64,000 nucleotides of DNA from positions 3,102,482 through 3,166,481 of the forward strand of contig NZ_FSRA01000001.1 in NCBI RefSeq assembly GCF_900129465.1, given 5' to 3'. Source of the stretch: Chitinophaga niabensis (GTDB lineage Bacteria > Bacteroidota > Bacteroidia > Chitinophagales > Chitinophagaceae). The notes under the pieces were generated by a model. It was given only the letters and a program-made list of their open reading frames with translations, ran no database searches and was not told the origin of the DNA. Shown piece by piece: positions 26,016-35,516 of the stretch. Position numbers and translations under genes: made by a program. Every line of letters begins with the position of its first letter. Position 1 is the first letter of the stretch.

Positions 26016-26552
26016 ATGAAGCATCTCCGCGAATTCGACATAGCTTTTGTAGGTCTGACGCCCGGAGTGCACACATTCCAATACCAGATCACTGACAGTT
26101 TCTTTGAAAACTATGGCCAGCAGGATTTCTCGAATTGCAACGCTACGGTAAAGTTACAATTTGATAAGAAAAGTAACTTCTTTTTGCTGAAATTCGAAGT
26201 TGGCGGTACAGCAACTGTTATTTGCGATCGTTGCGGGCAACCATTCGAACTGCAGTTGTGGGACGATTTCAACCAGGTTGTAAAACTGGTGGAAAACCCG
26301 GAGGAGATGAATGGGGATGAAGACCCGGATGTTACTTACATCCCGAGGACGGAATCACACCTGAACGTAGCGGACTTTGTGTACGAATTCATCAACCTGA
26401 GCTTCCCGATGCAGCGTATCCATCCGGATGACGCGAACGGCAAAAGCGGTTGTGATCCAAAGGTTCTTGAAATGCTGGACAAGATGAAAGAACAGGGCGA
26501 AGACAAAACAAACCCGATCTGGAAAGGATTGGAAAAATTCAGAGACAATTAA
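26016..26552 (+). CDS. DUF177 (YceD) family protein
   Basis: 178 residues. CDRCGQPFELQLWDDF near residue 70 is the conserved Cys-pair region of the DUF177/YceD family, a nucleic-acid-linked family tied to 23S rRNA accumulation in bacteria and plants. Encoded just before rpmF and plsX, the order kept in most bacteria, which is strong support. The C-terminal part has a Cys in KSGCDPKVLEMLDKMKEQG. Confidence 0.88.
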   Translation: MKHLREFDIAFVGLTPGVHTFQYQITDSFFENYGQQDFSNCNATVKLQFDKKSNFFLLKFEVGGTATVICDRCGQPFELQLWDDFNQVVKLVENPEEMNGDEDPDVTYIPRTESHLNVADFVYEFINLSFPMQRIHPDDANGKSGCDPKVLEMLDKMKEQGEDKTNPIWKGLEKFRDN

Positions 26553-26584
26553 TTTAAAAAACGGACAATTAAAATTCAAATAAA

Positions 26585-26779
26585 ATGCCGAATCCTAAAC
26601 GTAGACATTCGCAGCAAAGATCAGCTAAGAGAAGAACGCATTACAAGGCTTTCGCTGAAACTTTAAGTACAGACAGCGTAACCGGTGAAGCGCATCTGAG
26701 ACATCGCGCACATTGGGTAGAAAACAAACTGTTCTACAAAGGAAAAGTTGTTTTGGAAAAACAAGCTGCTGCTAAATAA
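26585..26779 (+). CDS. rpmF: 50S ribosomal protein L32
   Basis: 64 residues, highly basic. MPNPKRRHSQQRSAKRRTHY is the standard L32 start. It belongs to the type without zinc-binding Cys residues (none is present). It sits between yceD and plsX, the usual order, 32 bases after yceD. Confidence 0.97.
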   Translation: MPNPKRRHSQQRSAKRRTHYKAFAETLSTDSVTGEAHLRHRAHWVENKLFYKGKVVLEKQAAAK

Positions 26780-26827
26780 TAATTTTTACTAATTTTACAC
26801 CCGAGCTAACTAGACAAAATAAAGTTC

Positions 26828-27784
26828 ATGAGAATCGGGCTAGATATGATGGGTGGCGACTATGCACCCGCAGAAGCAGTAAAAGGAGTAAGATTATTTT
26901 TAGACAACGCTGCACCAGAAGTGCATCTTGTGTTGATCGGTGATGAGCAGGCCTTAGCACCGTTGATCTCGGATGCCCGGTTAGACCAGTCAAGATATAC
27001 AGTTGTTCATTCGTCCCAGGTGATCGGGATGAATGAACATCCTACCAAAGCACTGAAAGAAAAGCCGCAGTCTTCCATCTCCATCGGCTTTCACCTCCTG
27101 CAGAATAAGAAAGTAGATGCATTCATCAGCGCAGGCAATACCGGCGCTATGATGGTGGGTGCCATATACTCTATCAAACTCATTCCGGGTGTTCAACGCC
27201 CCACTATTTCCACTATCTTACCAAGGGAAGACGGCTCCAATGGGCTGTTACTGGACGTAGGGATCAATGCGGATTGCAAACCGGAAAACCTGGTGCAGTT
27301 CGCCATTCTTGGTTCCCTCTACTCCCAGTACATCATGGGTACCGCTACGCCAAGGGTTGGATTGCTGAATATTGGTGAGGAAGAAGGAAAAGGTAACCTC
27401 CTGGCACAAGCCACTTACCCCCTGCTGAAAGAGAACGCTTTACTGAACTTCATCGGCAACGTGGAAGGAAGGGATATCTTCAAAGAAACGGTGGATGTGA
27501 TCGTTTGTGAAGGTTTTACCGGCAATGTGGTACTGAAAATGGCTGAATCCTTCCATGATGTGGCAGTAAGACGCAATATCAAAGATGAATACATGGACCG
27601 TTTCGATCATGAGCAATATGGTGGTACCCCTGTTCTGGGTGTGGCCGAGCCAGTGATCATTGGCCATGGTATTGCCAGGGCAGAAGCTTTCAAAAACATG
27701 ATCAGAACTGCCCAGCAGATGATAGAAAGCAAACTGATGGATAAGATCAGGGAGAGCTTTGTAGAGGTAGCAAAAGAGAACTAA
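26828..27784 (+). CDS. plsX: Phosphate acyltransferase PlsX
   Basis: 318 residues. Makes acyl-phosphate from acyl-ACP, the first step of phospholipid synthesis through PlsY. The start IGLDMMGGDYAPAEAVKG is the family signature, and ISAGNTGAMM, GLLNIGEEEGKGN and the C-terminal ERG-like GRDIF and CEGFTGNVVLKM follow in order. Peripheral membrane enzyme. Third gene of the yceD-rpmF-plsX operon, closed by a terminator at 27806-27840. No fabH follows, unlike in many other bacteria. Confidence 0.96.
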   Translation: MRIGLDMMGGDYAPAEAVKGVRLFLDNAAPEVHLVLIGDEQALAPLISDARLDQSRYTVVHSSQVIGMNEHPTKALKEKPQSSISIGFHLLQNKKVDAFISAGNTGAMMVGAIYSIKLIPGVQRPTISTILPREDGSNGLLLDVGINADCKPENLVQFAILGSLYSQYIMGTATPRVGLLNIGEEEGKGNLLAQATYPLLKENALLNFIGNVEGRDIFKETVDVIVCEGFTGNVVLKMAESFHDVAVRRNIKDEYMDRFDHEQYGGTPVLGVAEPVIIGHGIARAEAFKNMIRTAQQMIESKLMDKIRESFVEVAKEN

Positions 27785-27805
27785 GCTTAAGATGGATGAT
27801 ATTTG

Positions 27806-27840
27806 AAAGAAGGTGGTCCTAAAGATCACCTTCTTTTTTT
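27806..27840 (+). terminator. Intrinsic terminator after plsX
   Basis: AAAGAAGGTGGTC, loop CTAAA, GATCACCTTCTTTTTTT with one wobble pair. It lies 21 bases after the plsX stop. Confidence 0.88.
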
Positions 27841-27853
27841 ATTGGACCTGAGC

Positions 27854-27908
27854 AAAAGCGTATCAAAACCGTATCAAAAGCATATCAAAAGCGTATCAAA
27901 AGCGTAGT
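27854..27908. repeat. Five tandem copies of an 11-bp repeat
   Basis: Unit AAAAGCGTATC; copies start at 27854, 27865, 27876, 27887 and 27898. Copies 1 and 4 are identical, the others differ by one or two bases. The 11-bp period is close to one helical turn. It lies between the plsX terminator and the 3' end of the NtrY-like kinase. Confidence 0.9.
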
Positions 27909-27961
27909 TACCCCCACCCACTGCCATTTTGCATGCCATATTCGGATAAAATGACAGCTAA

Positions 27962-30900
27962 TCAACCAACCAAAGGCAACTTCACAAAGAAGGTAGTACC
28001 AACCCCGGGAGTAGTCCTAAACCAGATCTCTCCCCTCGCCTGCTCCACGATATTCCTGCACATCGCCAGCCCCAATCCCGTGCCGGAAGACTTTGTTGTA
28101 AAGTTGGGCACAAAGATCTTGGGTTGCACTTCCACGGGAATGCCATGCCCGTTATCGATCACTTCCACGATCACCGCATTCTCCCCTTCGTCCTTCATAC
28201 TGATCACCACATGCCCCTCCCGGCCTTCCGGAATGGCCTGAACAGCATTCTGCACCAGGTTGGTGAATAAACGGTTGATCTGTGTTTTATCAGCATCCAC
28301 CAGGTAGGGTTTCTCCTGCCTTTCAAAATAGATATTGATCTCCGGGTTGCTCATATACAAACCCGTAACTGATTGCAATACTTCACTCAGGGAGAATTTC
28401 TCATTATTACCTTTACCGATCTGGGCAAATGCCGCAAAATCGGACGCAATATTGGCCAGGTGATCTATCTGCTCCACCAGCGTACCGGCCACATTTTTAG
28501 AGAGGGCCTTTACATCAGGCGAATCATTGGCAATAGCACGCTGCAGGTATTGAATGCTTAGCTTCATGGGCGTAAGCGGATTTTTGATCTCATGCGCCAC
28601 CTGCCGCGCCATTTCCCGCCAGGCCCCTTCCCGCTCACTTTTAGCCAGCATCGCCGCGCTCACTTCCAGCTTCTGTACCATCTTATTGTACTCCTTCACC
28701 AGCATGCCTATTTCATCATCTTTATTCCATTCTATCACATCGTTATGCTGCCCGAGGTTCACATTCCGGATCTTTTCCGTGATCAGCGAGAAGGATTTGG
28801 TGATGGTATTGGAGATCAATAACACCAGCAATCCCGCTATCAGGAAAATGAAAGCGTTGATATTGATCAGGGCCACCAGGAAGGTGGAGATCTGTTGGTT
28901 CAATTCCGTTTGTGTGGCAAAATAAGGGGCATTCAGGTACGCAAAAACACCTCCTTTATCCCGCAGCGGGATGTAGCCGCTGATATACCTCATGGTACCG
29001 ATCTGCTCTTCCTGGATGAACTGGATCTTATTCAGTTTGGACAACTGGTAGAAAGCCACAGGGTTCATAGACTCTGAAAGCAGCCCCTTTTCCACCATCA
29101 GCGGCTGCGCTGAAAGTTGCAGCCTGCCTGTATTATCATAGATATTCAGATCAACGTTATGCTCTGTTGCAATTTCACTGATGCGGCCGGATAAACTTTT
29201 TAAGAAGATGGAATCGTAGATCATATCCATCTCATCAAACATCCGCTGTTCGTAGAACACATCTTCTATATCCTTTGCAATGCCATTCACGGTATTGCTC
29301 AGCTTTTCTGCATTCTCCGCCCTGTAGCGGCTGATAAAGAAAAGGATGGTGGCCACTCCCAGCGACAGGAAAGAGAACACTACTGCAAAGATGATGGTAC
29401 TCTGCACTTTGGTACGGATGCTCAGCTTCATTGTAGTTGTGAGGTTGGATATCCGCAACCGCGCTTTGATCAGCAGATCGAGCAGGCTGTAGATACCAAT
29501 GATGAGCAGGAAAAGGCAGAACATATAGGCGAAGAGCGTGATAAACTCCAGGAAGTTCCTGGTAGGCTTCACCACTACCACCAGCTTGTCTCTTGAGGCT
29601 TTGTAGTAAAGCAGGGAATAGCCGTTCTCCTCCCGGAAAACGATGTCCGCCGCAGGCGTTTCCGATGGCGATAATTTTACTTTGAATGGATAGTTATTGT
29701 GATTGCTCACCAGGTTCCCCTTGTCGTACACCGCATAGGAATACAGTTCTACGTATTGCTGGTCAGGCGTCTGCAAGCCGCTCTCGATCAGCAGTTCAGG
29801 ATACAACCTGTCTGGCCGCTGGGTTTCCGGTTGCGATCTTACTTCGTAAAAAAGATATCCTGAAACCGTATCGCCGAACCGTGTGAATTCTTTCTTACCG
29901 ATATAACTGTAATCGTTAAAGCTCCTTTCATCATAATAAAGGTCTGTACCCATCACATGCGGCAGCCTGCTATCTACCATGATGCGTTTGTTCAGTTCAT
30001 CCAGCGTGGTGGAATCATGATTATACAGGGATTGCCCTTCTTCATCAAACGTATAAAAGGATACATCATAACGGCTGAGATAACGGGAGAAATATTTATC
30101 CTCCAGCGTTCTTTCCAGCATCATTTTATAATCCTGCGTGCGTTCCAGGAAGAACTGCCGCACGAAGGGGTCCTTTGTGAGCCGCTCCCCCGCATCATTC
30201 AGCAGGGTTTCCATATAAGGGTCCCGCTGCCGCGAGATGTTCTTGGCCACCCGTTCCCGCTGCTCCAGCTCCTTCTGGTTATTATAATAAATGAGTACGG
30301 CAGAAGTAGTGATGGTCATCGTCAGCATCCATACAATAAAGGGCAAAGTAGAAGAACCCTCACTGAAACGACGTTCCAGCAGGTCCAGCAACAATACATA
30401 CCCTAACAGCCAGAACATGAACACGATGGAAGTGCTCAGGTCAGGCTTGTTGAAACGGAAAGCCAGCCATACCAGTCCTACTACGGCCAGGGAGATATAT
30501 TTACTGCGATATTGAAAATCCGTGAGCTGATTCAGCAGGTAGTTAACGATCTGCGAGAAGAATAAAAAGCTGATAGCGATGAAACCAAGGCTCATACTAC
30601 CTATCACGCTGTATTCATTCAGGCTGAAAAAGTTGGTGACGTCGTAGGAAATATTGGAATCAATAACAAGACTGCGGATCAAATCGAGCAGGAACTGCCC
30701 TGCGATGAACATCATCAGTCCTGCGATGCCGATGATCAGCCAGCGCTGCCATCTTTCCCTCAATACGGGGGGATGGATGGTGCGTACATGCTGGCGGAAA
30801 AAGAGTATGAGCCAGAAGGCCAGGAGTACGTTCAGCAAAAGATCTCCCAAAGAACGGAACACCTCGTCCTTTGCATAGATGATAGACTTAAAGAGATTGA

Positions 30901-31717
30901 GCGTTCTGAGGTCCATCGGGAAATTGTACACATAACTGAGGTACCGGAACAGCAGCACGATGCCCAGGAGAAAGAGGAATCCCCAGAGCGGTGTGAGGCT
31001 TTTTGCCAGCAGGGTGGCAAAGAGGTTAATAAAAATGAGTACAAAGATGCAACCCACTACCAGCAATAATACACTTACCAGGCTGGGGGCCGGGTTCGAT
31101 TTGCCCGGATCGTAATGCAGGTAAAAGAGGATATGCTCATTCAGGTCCAGCACCGGCAAACCGGGCGGGCGTACATTGATCGCATACTCCTCCCCTATGG
31201 CAGAACGCCCGTAGAACTGGCTACCCAGGTAATCGTTGTTGATGGCATACTCCTGCTTTACGGGAATGAGGCCTACTAAATATTTACCCTGTTCCAGGGG
31301 ATGGCAGAGCATTACATAATAACCATTGGGTAGCTTGCGGAAGGTGACGCCTGCATGTAAACCCTCAAAAACAGGTGGTTGTACTGTATTTGTACTCCAG
31401 AACACCATCCGGTAGCCAATGGCTACTGAATCGTACCCGAAAACAAAATAGTTCTCCTCATAAATGGACTTCAGCGTTTCTTCCGAATAGGTGCCATTCA
31501 TGAGCTTTTTAACGAGGGCTGTATCTGCGGAGAGTTCGTTAAAGGCTTTCTGGCGGCTGCGGATATCACTTTCCAGGCTGCGCTGCACGCCGTGGGGCGA
31601 AGAATAATAACTCCAGTAATTATTGAACAGGAAGGCAAACGTGAACAGCCATGCTGCTATGATCAGCAGGTAACCGTTACGGAGGATGAACAGCCTTATT
31701 TCCTTGATATCGAGCAT
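27962..31717 (-). CDS. Large NtrY-like membrane sensor histidine kinase
   Basis: 1251 residues, about twice a normal NtrY. One N-terminal membrane segment is followed by an extracytoplasmic region to about 210, a cluster of six or so membrane helices (about 215-465), a second long extracytoplasmic region, another membrane pair near 715-775, a third sensory stretch, a helix near 955 and a HAMP-like linker. The kinase core has QVAHEIKNPLTPMKLS near 1045, NLVQNAVQAI and DNGHGI with GTGLGLAM. The HEIKNPLTPMK form is typical of NtrY. MazG lies 4 bases upstream on the same strand. No response regulator is adjacent. Confidence 0.88.
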   Translation of the reverse strand: MLDIKEIRLFILRNGYLLIIAAWLFTFAFLFNNYWSYYSSPHGVQRSLESDIRSRQKAFNELSADTALVKKLMNGTYSEETLKSIYEENYFVFGYDSVAIGYRMVFWSTNTVQPPVFEGLHAGVTFRKLPNGYYVMLCHPLEQGKYLVGLIPVKQEYAINNDYLGSQFYGRSAIGEEYAINVRPPGLPVLDLNEHILFYLHYDPGKSNPAPSLVSVLLLVVGCIFVLIFINLFATLLAKSLTPLWGFLFLLGIVLLFRYLSYVYNFPMDLRTLNLFKSIIYAKDEVFRSLGDLLLNVLLAFWLILFFRQHVRTIHPPVLRERWQRWLIIGIAGLMMFIAGQFLLDLIRSLVIDSNISYDVTNFFSLNEYSVIGSMSLGFIAISFLFFSQIVNYLLNQLTDFQYRSKYISLAVVGLVWLAFRFNKPDLSTSIVFMFWLLGYVLLLDLLERRFSEGSSTLPFIVWMLTMTITTSAVLIYYNNQKELEQRERVAKNISRQRDPYMETLLNDAGERLTKDPFVRQFFLERTQDYKMMLERTLEDKYFSRYLSRYDVSFYTFDEEGQSLYNHDSTTLDELNKRIMVDSRLPHVMGTDLYYDERSFNDYSYIGKKEFTRFGDTVSGYLFYEVRSQPETQRPDRLYPELLIESGLQTPDQQYVELYSYAVYDKGNLVSNHNNYPFKVKLSPSETPAADIVFREENGYSLLYYKASRDKLVVVVKPTRNFLEFITLFAYMFCLFLLIIGIYSLLDLLIKARLRISNLTTTMKLSIRTKVQSTIIFAVVFSFLSLGVATILFFISRYRAENAEKLSNTVNGIAKDIEDVFYEQRMFDEMDMIYDSIFLKSLSGRISEIATEHNVDLNIYDNTGRLQLSAQPLMVEKGLLSESMNPVAFYQLSKLNKIQFIQEEQIGTMRYISGYIPLRDKGGVFAYLNAPYFATQTELNQQISTFLVALININAFIFLIAGLLVLLISNTITKSFSLITEKIRNVNLGQHNDVIEWNKDDEIGMLVKEYNKMVQKLEVSAAMLAKSEREGAWREMARQVAHEIKNPLTPMKLSIQYLQRAIANDSPDVKALSKNVAGTLVEQIDHLANIASDFAAFAQIGKGNNEKFSLSEVLQSVTGLYMSNPEINIYFERQEKPYLVDADKTQINRLFTNLVQNAVQAIPEGREGHVVISMKDEGENAVIVEVIDNGHGIPVEVQPKIFVPNFTTKSSGTGLGLAMCRNIVEQARGEIWFRTTPGVGTTFFVKLPLVG

Positions 31718-31721
31718 AATG

Positions 31722-32486
31722 TTATTCCTCTTCCTTTACTTTATTCCATAAGCCGTCCATTTCAGTGAGGCTCATTTCATCCAGCCGCCTTCCTTCACCC
31801 GCTGCCATTGCTTCCATTTGGGAGAACCGGCGGATGAATTTCTTATTTGTACGTTCCAGGGCGTTTTCTGCATCTATTTTCAGAAAGCGGCTATAGTTTA
31901 CCAGCGCAAAGAGCAGATCGCCGAATTCGGCCTCCATTTCGTCTTTATCATCCAATTCCACCGCCTCCATCAACTCCTTTGTTTCCTCTTCTACTTTATC
32001 CCATACCTGCTCCCGGGTGTCCCATTCAAAACCAACCTGTTTGGCCTTTTCCTGGAGGCGCATGGATTTGACCAGCGCGGGCAGGGAAACGGGTACGCCG
32101 CTGAGCACGGATTTCTTTCCTTCTTTGAGCTTTAACCTTTCCCAGTTGCGTTTCACATCCTCTTCATTTTCCACCTTCACATCCCCGTAAATATGCGGAT
32201 GGCGGGCTACCAGCTTATCGCAGATGCCCGTGATCACGTCTGTAATGGTAAACTGTTGCTGTTCAGCACCTATTTTGGCGTAGAAAACAATATGCAGCAG
32301 CAGGTCGCCCAGTTCTTCCCGGATGCCCTTAAAATCCTCGTTGGTGATAGCATCTGTCAATTCATACAATTCCTCGATTGTTTGCTGGCGGAGCGATTGG
32401 AGGGTTTGTTTTTTATCCCAGGGGCATTTTTCCCGTAGATCGTCCATGATCTGCAATAATCGGCTAAAGGCTTGTTCCGGCTGCAT
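31722..32486 (-). CDS. mazG: Nucleoside triphosphate pyrophosphohydrolase MazG
   Basis: 254 residues with two MazG domains. Each has the Glu-rich metal site: EELYELTDAI with REELGDLLLHIVFYA in the first, and EETKELMEAVE with EAEFGDLLFALVNY in the second. It hydrolyses (d)NTPs to monophosphates and can affect ppGpp levels. The start KCPWDKKQTLQSLR is also characteristic. Four bases separate it from the NtrY-like kinase, so they are one transcript; tex is divergent. Confidence 0.94.
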   Translation of the reverse strand: MQPEQAFSRLLQIMDDLREKCPWDKKQTLQSLRQQTIEELYELTDAITNEDFKGIREELGDLLLHIVFYAKIGAEQQQFTITDVITGICDKLVARHPHIYGDVKVENEEDVKRNWERLKLKEGKKSVLSGVPVSLPALVKSMRLQEKAKQVGFEWDTREQVWDKVEEETKELMEAVELDDKDEMEAEFGDLLFALVNYSRFLKIDAENALERTNKKFIRRFSQMEAMAAGEGRRLDEMSLTEMDGLWNKVKEEE

Positions 32487-32592
32487 AACATTAAATATTA
32501 AGGATCCTGTGCTAAGAAACGGAAAAATAATGCAAATTCAGGAATCCTCCTTTCCGCAAATTTCCGGCCGGATCAGTGTTAATTTCTTTTTC

Positions 32593-32622
32593 TTGGCAGA
32601 AAAGCCAATTTAATTAGCTTTG
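32593..32622 (+). promoter_or_regulatory. Promoter of tex
   Basis: TTG at 32593-32595, 19 bases, TAGCTTTG at 32615-32622: an exact match to the Bacteroidota pattern. The ATG is at 32654. Confidence 0.78.
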
Positions 32623-32653
32623 CGGCCTTAGTAAAATCACAAAAGAAACGAAT

Positions 32654-34918
32654 ATGAATCCGAAACACGTGGCGCTCATTTCTGCTGAGCTGGCAATATC
32701 GATGAAGCAGGCTGAGAGTACCATGAGCCTACTGGCTGAAGGCTCTACCGTACCCTTTATCAGTCGTTACCGGAAAGAACAGACCGGTAGCCTGGATGAG
32801 GTACAGATAGGCAAGGTAGAGGATCTGAAGAAACGCTTTGAAGAAGTGGACGACCGCCGGGCTTTTATCATCAAAACCATTACAGAACAGGAGAAAATGA
32901 CGCCTGAACTGCTGGAAAAGCTGGAAAACAGCTGGGTGATCGCAGAACTGGAGGATATGTACCTCCCCTACAAGCCTAAACGCAAAACCCGTGCTACCGT
33001 TGCTATTGAGAAAGGCCTGGAGCCACTGGCCAAACTGATCTTTGATCAGCAGGACGGCAGCCTGGATGAAACAGCCAAAACCTTCATCAACGAACAGGTG
33101 GCAACTACCGATGAAGCCCTCAAAGGCGCCCGGGATATTATTGCGGAATGGATCAATGAAAATGCCGAGTTGCGCGACAAGCTGCGTAAGCTCTTTACCA
33201 ATACTGCTGTGTTCACTTCAAAAGTAATTGAAGGAAAAGAAGCAGAAGGTGTGAAATACAAGGATTACTTCGACTTTTCCGAAGAACTGCACTCCATCCC
33301 TTCACACAGGGTGCTGGCCATTTTACGGGCAGAAGCAGAAGGCATCCTTTTCGGCAACATCACACCCGCAGAAGAAGATGCAACAGAGATCATCCATAAA
33401 CAATTCGTTACCGGTAATAATGCTGCCAGCGAGCAGGTGAGCAAAGCAGCTGCAGATGCTTATAAACGTTTGCTGCGCCCTTCCCTGGAAAACGAGTTCC
33501 GCGCTACCGCAAAAGAAAAAGCAGATACCGAAGCCATTGAAGTGTTTGCGGAAAACCTCCGCCAGTTATTGCTGGCAGCGCCATTAGGCCCTAAAGCCGT
33601 GATCGCCGTAGACCCCGGTTACCGTACCGGTTGTAAAACAGTTGCGCTGGATGAACAGGGCAATATGGTGGACAACGATGTGATCTATCCGCTGGAAAAG
33701 AATTACAAGAGCCAGGATGCAGAGAACCTGCTGCGTAACTGGGTGAATAAATATGATATTGCTGCCATTGCCGTAGGAAATGGTACCGCAGGCCGCGAAA
33801 CGGAAGAGTTCATCAAAAAGATCGACTTCGGGCGTAAAGTGAATGTGTTCATGGTAAATGAAAGTGGTGCCTCTGTGTACTCCGCTTCTGAAGTAGCCCG
33901 TGAAGAATTCCCGGATCATGATGTAACCGTGCGTGGCTCCGTATCCATCGGCAGGCGCCTGATAGATCCGCTGGCAGAGCTGGTGAAGATAGATCCGAAA
34001 TCCATCGGCGTAGGTCAATACCAGCACGATGTGAACCAGAGCCACCTGAAACAAAGCCTTGACCGTATTGTGGTGAGCTGCGTGAACATGGTGGGTGTAA
34101 ACCTGAACACCGCATCCAAACACCTGCTGGCATATATTTCAGGTCTTGGTCCTTCCCTCGCGGAAAACATCGTGAAATACCGCAAAGAGAATGGCGCTTT
34201 CAAAAATCGTAAGGAATTAAAGAAAGTGACCCGCCTCGGTGAAAAAGCATTTGAACAATGCGCAGGCTTCCTCCGTATTGAGCATGGCGATAACCCATTG
34301 GATAACTCAGCCGTTCACCCTGAACGTTACGCAGTGGTAGAAGCAATTGCCGCCGGTCAGAAATGTACCGTGGAAGAACTGATGGGCCGTGAAGACCTCC
34401 GTAAGGTGATCAATGTGAAAGATTACATCAGCGAAGAAGTAGGCCAGCTTACACTGGAAGATATCCTGAAAGAACTGGCTAAACCCAGCCGCGACCCGCG
34501 TGATGAAATAGCCATCTTTGAATATGCAGAAGGCATCAAATCCATGGAAGACGTGAAACCCGGTATGACACTGCCTGGCGTGGTAACGAATATCACAGCA
34601 TTTGGTGCGTTTGTGGATATCGGGGTTAAACAGGATGGACTGGTGCACATCTCTCACCTTTCCAACAAATTCATCAGCAACCCGAATGAAGCGGTGAAGC
34701 TGAACCAGAAAGTAACGGTAACGGTACTGGAAATAGATATTGCCCGTAAGCGGATCTCTTTATCCATGAAAGATAACGAGCCTGCAGCTAAGCGTGAACC
34801 ACGTGAACGCAGCAACACAGGAAAACCGGCTCAGGGTGGTGGCAAAGAAAAGAAAGAAGCACCATTGAATGATTTTCAGGCTAAGCTCTTAGCCTTGAAA
34901 TCCAAGTTCAAGGACTAA
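32654..34918 (+). CDS. tex: Tex-like RNA-binding transcription accessory protein
   Basis: 754 residues. Order: Tex N-terminal helical region, YqgF/RuvX-like RNase H fold (AVDPGYRTGCKTV near 318), helix-hairpin-helix repeats (LLAYISGLGPSLAENIVKYR near 495), and a C-terminal S1 domain (GMTLPGVVTNITAFGAFVDIG near 637-710), with a basic tail. Tex binds nucleic acids and influences transcription and RNA stability. The gene is alone between its own promoter and terminator. Confidence 0.94.
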   Translation: MNPKHVALISAELAISMKQAESTMSLLAEGSTVPFISRYRKEQTGSLDEVQIGKVEDLKKRFEEVDDRRAFIIKTITEQEKMTPELLEKLENSWVIAELEDMYLPYKPKRKTRATVAIEKGLEPLAKLIFDQQDGSLDETAKTFINEQVATTDEALKGARDIIAEWINENAELRDKLRKLFTNTAVFTSKVIEGKEAEGVKYKDYFDFSEELHSIPSHRVLAILRAEAEGILFGNITPAEEDATEIIHKQFVTGNNAASEQVSKAAADAYKRLLRPSLENEFRATAKEKADTEAIEVFAENLRQLLLAAPLGPKAVIAVDPGYRTGCKTVALDEQGNMVDNDVIYPLEKNYKSQDAENLLRNWVNKYDIAAIAVGNGTAGRETEEFIKKIDFGRKVNVFMVNESGASVYSASEVAREEFPDHDVTVRGSVSIGRRLIDPLAELVKIDPKSIGVGQYQHDVNQSHLKQSLDRIVVSCVNMVGVNLNTASKHLLAYISGLGPSLAENIVKYRKENGAFKNRKELKKVTRLGEKAFEQCAGFLRIEHGDNPLDNSAVHPERYAVVEAIAAGQKCTVEELMGREDLRKVINVKDYISEEVGQLTLEDILKELAKPSRDPRDEIAIFEYAEGIKSMEDVKPGMTLPGVVTNITAFGAFVDIGVKQDGLVHISHLSNKFISNPNEAVKLNQKVTVTVLEIDIARKRISLSMKDNEPAAKREPRERSNTGKPAQGGGKEKKEAPLNDFQAKLLALKSKFKD

Positions 34919-34958
34919 TAGTTGTGATTTGCTTTCAAAAATTTTCACAACTAATATT

Positions 34959-34992
34959 AAAAAGGCCCGATGAGATCCATCGGGCCTTTTTG
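34959..34992 (+). terminator. Intrinsic terminator after tex
   Basis: AAAAAGGCCCGATG, loop AGATC, CATCGGGCCTTTTT: 14-bp perfect stem and T run. It also lies just beyond the stop of the convergent minus-strand lipoprotein gene (34995) and may work in both directions. Confidence 0.92.
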
Positions 34993-34994
34993 TT

Positions 34995-35516
34995 TTATTT
35001 TCCTTCTTCGAATTTCATCATCCATTGCAGTAGCTTTTCCGGATAGGCAGAGTCTCCCCGCTCCCCGAATAACTTCACTGCTTTATTCCGTGCAATCCCC
35101 ACATAGATCACATCCTTCCGCATATCAATAGCAATAGCCGCTTCGTCTACAGTACAATCATGCGGTTTGCAGCCTTCATTGAACAGGATGCCGGATTCCA
35201 CTTCAATAGGCGGCGTTACTTTATAACGCAGCATAAAGTCTTTCTCATCCTCTCCCAGGATAGCTTTCAGGCGGCTCTTCAGGGGATGCTGCTGCAGGAG
35301 CTTTACATCCAGCGCGTACTTACCGTTAAACGCTTCGTAGGCTTTCCAGGATTCTACGAGTGAGGGGATGATAGAGGTATCCGTAGTCTGGATCATGGTA
35401 TCCGTGGGGATCATGGTCACAGAGTCCGGCACCTTCTTTACTTTACTGCTTTCAGAAGGGCTGCCACAGGCAATCATCAATATGCAAAGGAGGGCGAGCT
35501 TATACATTAAATTCAT
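34995..35516 (-). CDS. Putative lipoprotein of unknown function
   Basis: 173 residues from the ATG at 35516 (MNLMYKLA). The hydrophobic start ends in LMIACGS, a lipobox. The rest is soluble, with two Cys in NEGCKPHDCTVDEAAIAID, probably a disulfide. The middle has KSRLKAILGEDEKDFMLRY. I do not recognise a family. The start overlaps the 3' end of the carbonic anhydrase gene by 17 bases (8 if the ATG at 35507 is used), so the two are likely made together. Confidence 0.65.
   Translation of the reverse strand: MNLMYKLALLCILMIACGSPSESSKVKKVPDSVTMIPTDTMIQTTDTSIIPSLVESWKAYEAFNGKYALDVKLLQQHPLKSRLKAILGEDEKDFMLRYKVTPPIEVESGILFNEGCKPHDCTVDEAAIAIDMRKDVIYVGIARNKAVKLFGERGDSAYPEKLLQWMMKFEEGK

Noticed and set aside
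27854..27908. Possible CRISPR array.
   Set aside because: Units are 11 bases with no spacers and no cas genes.
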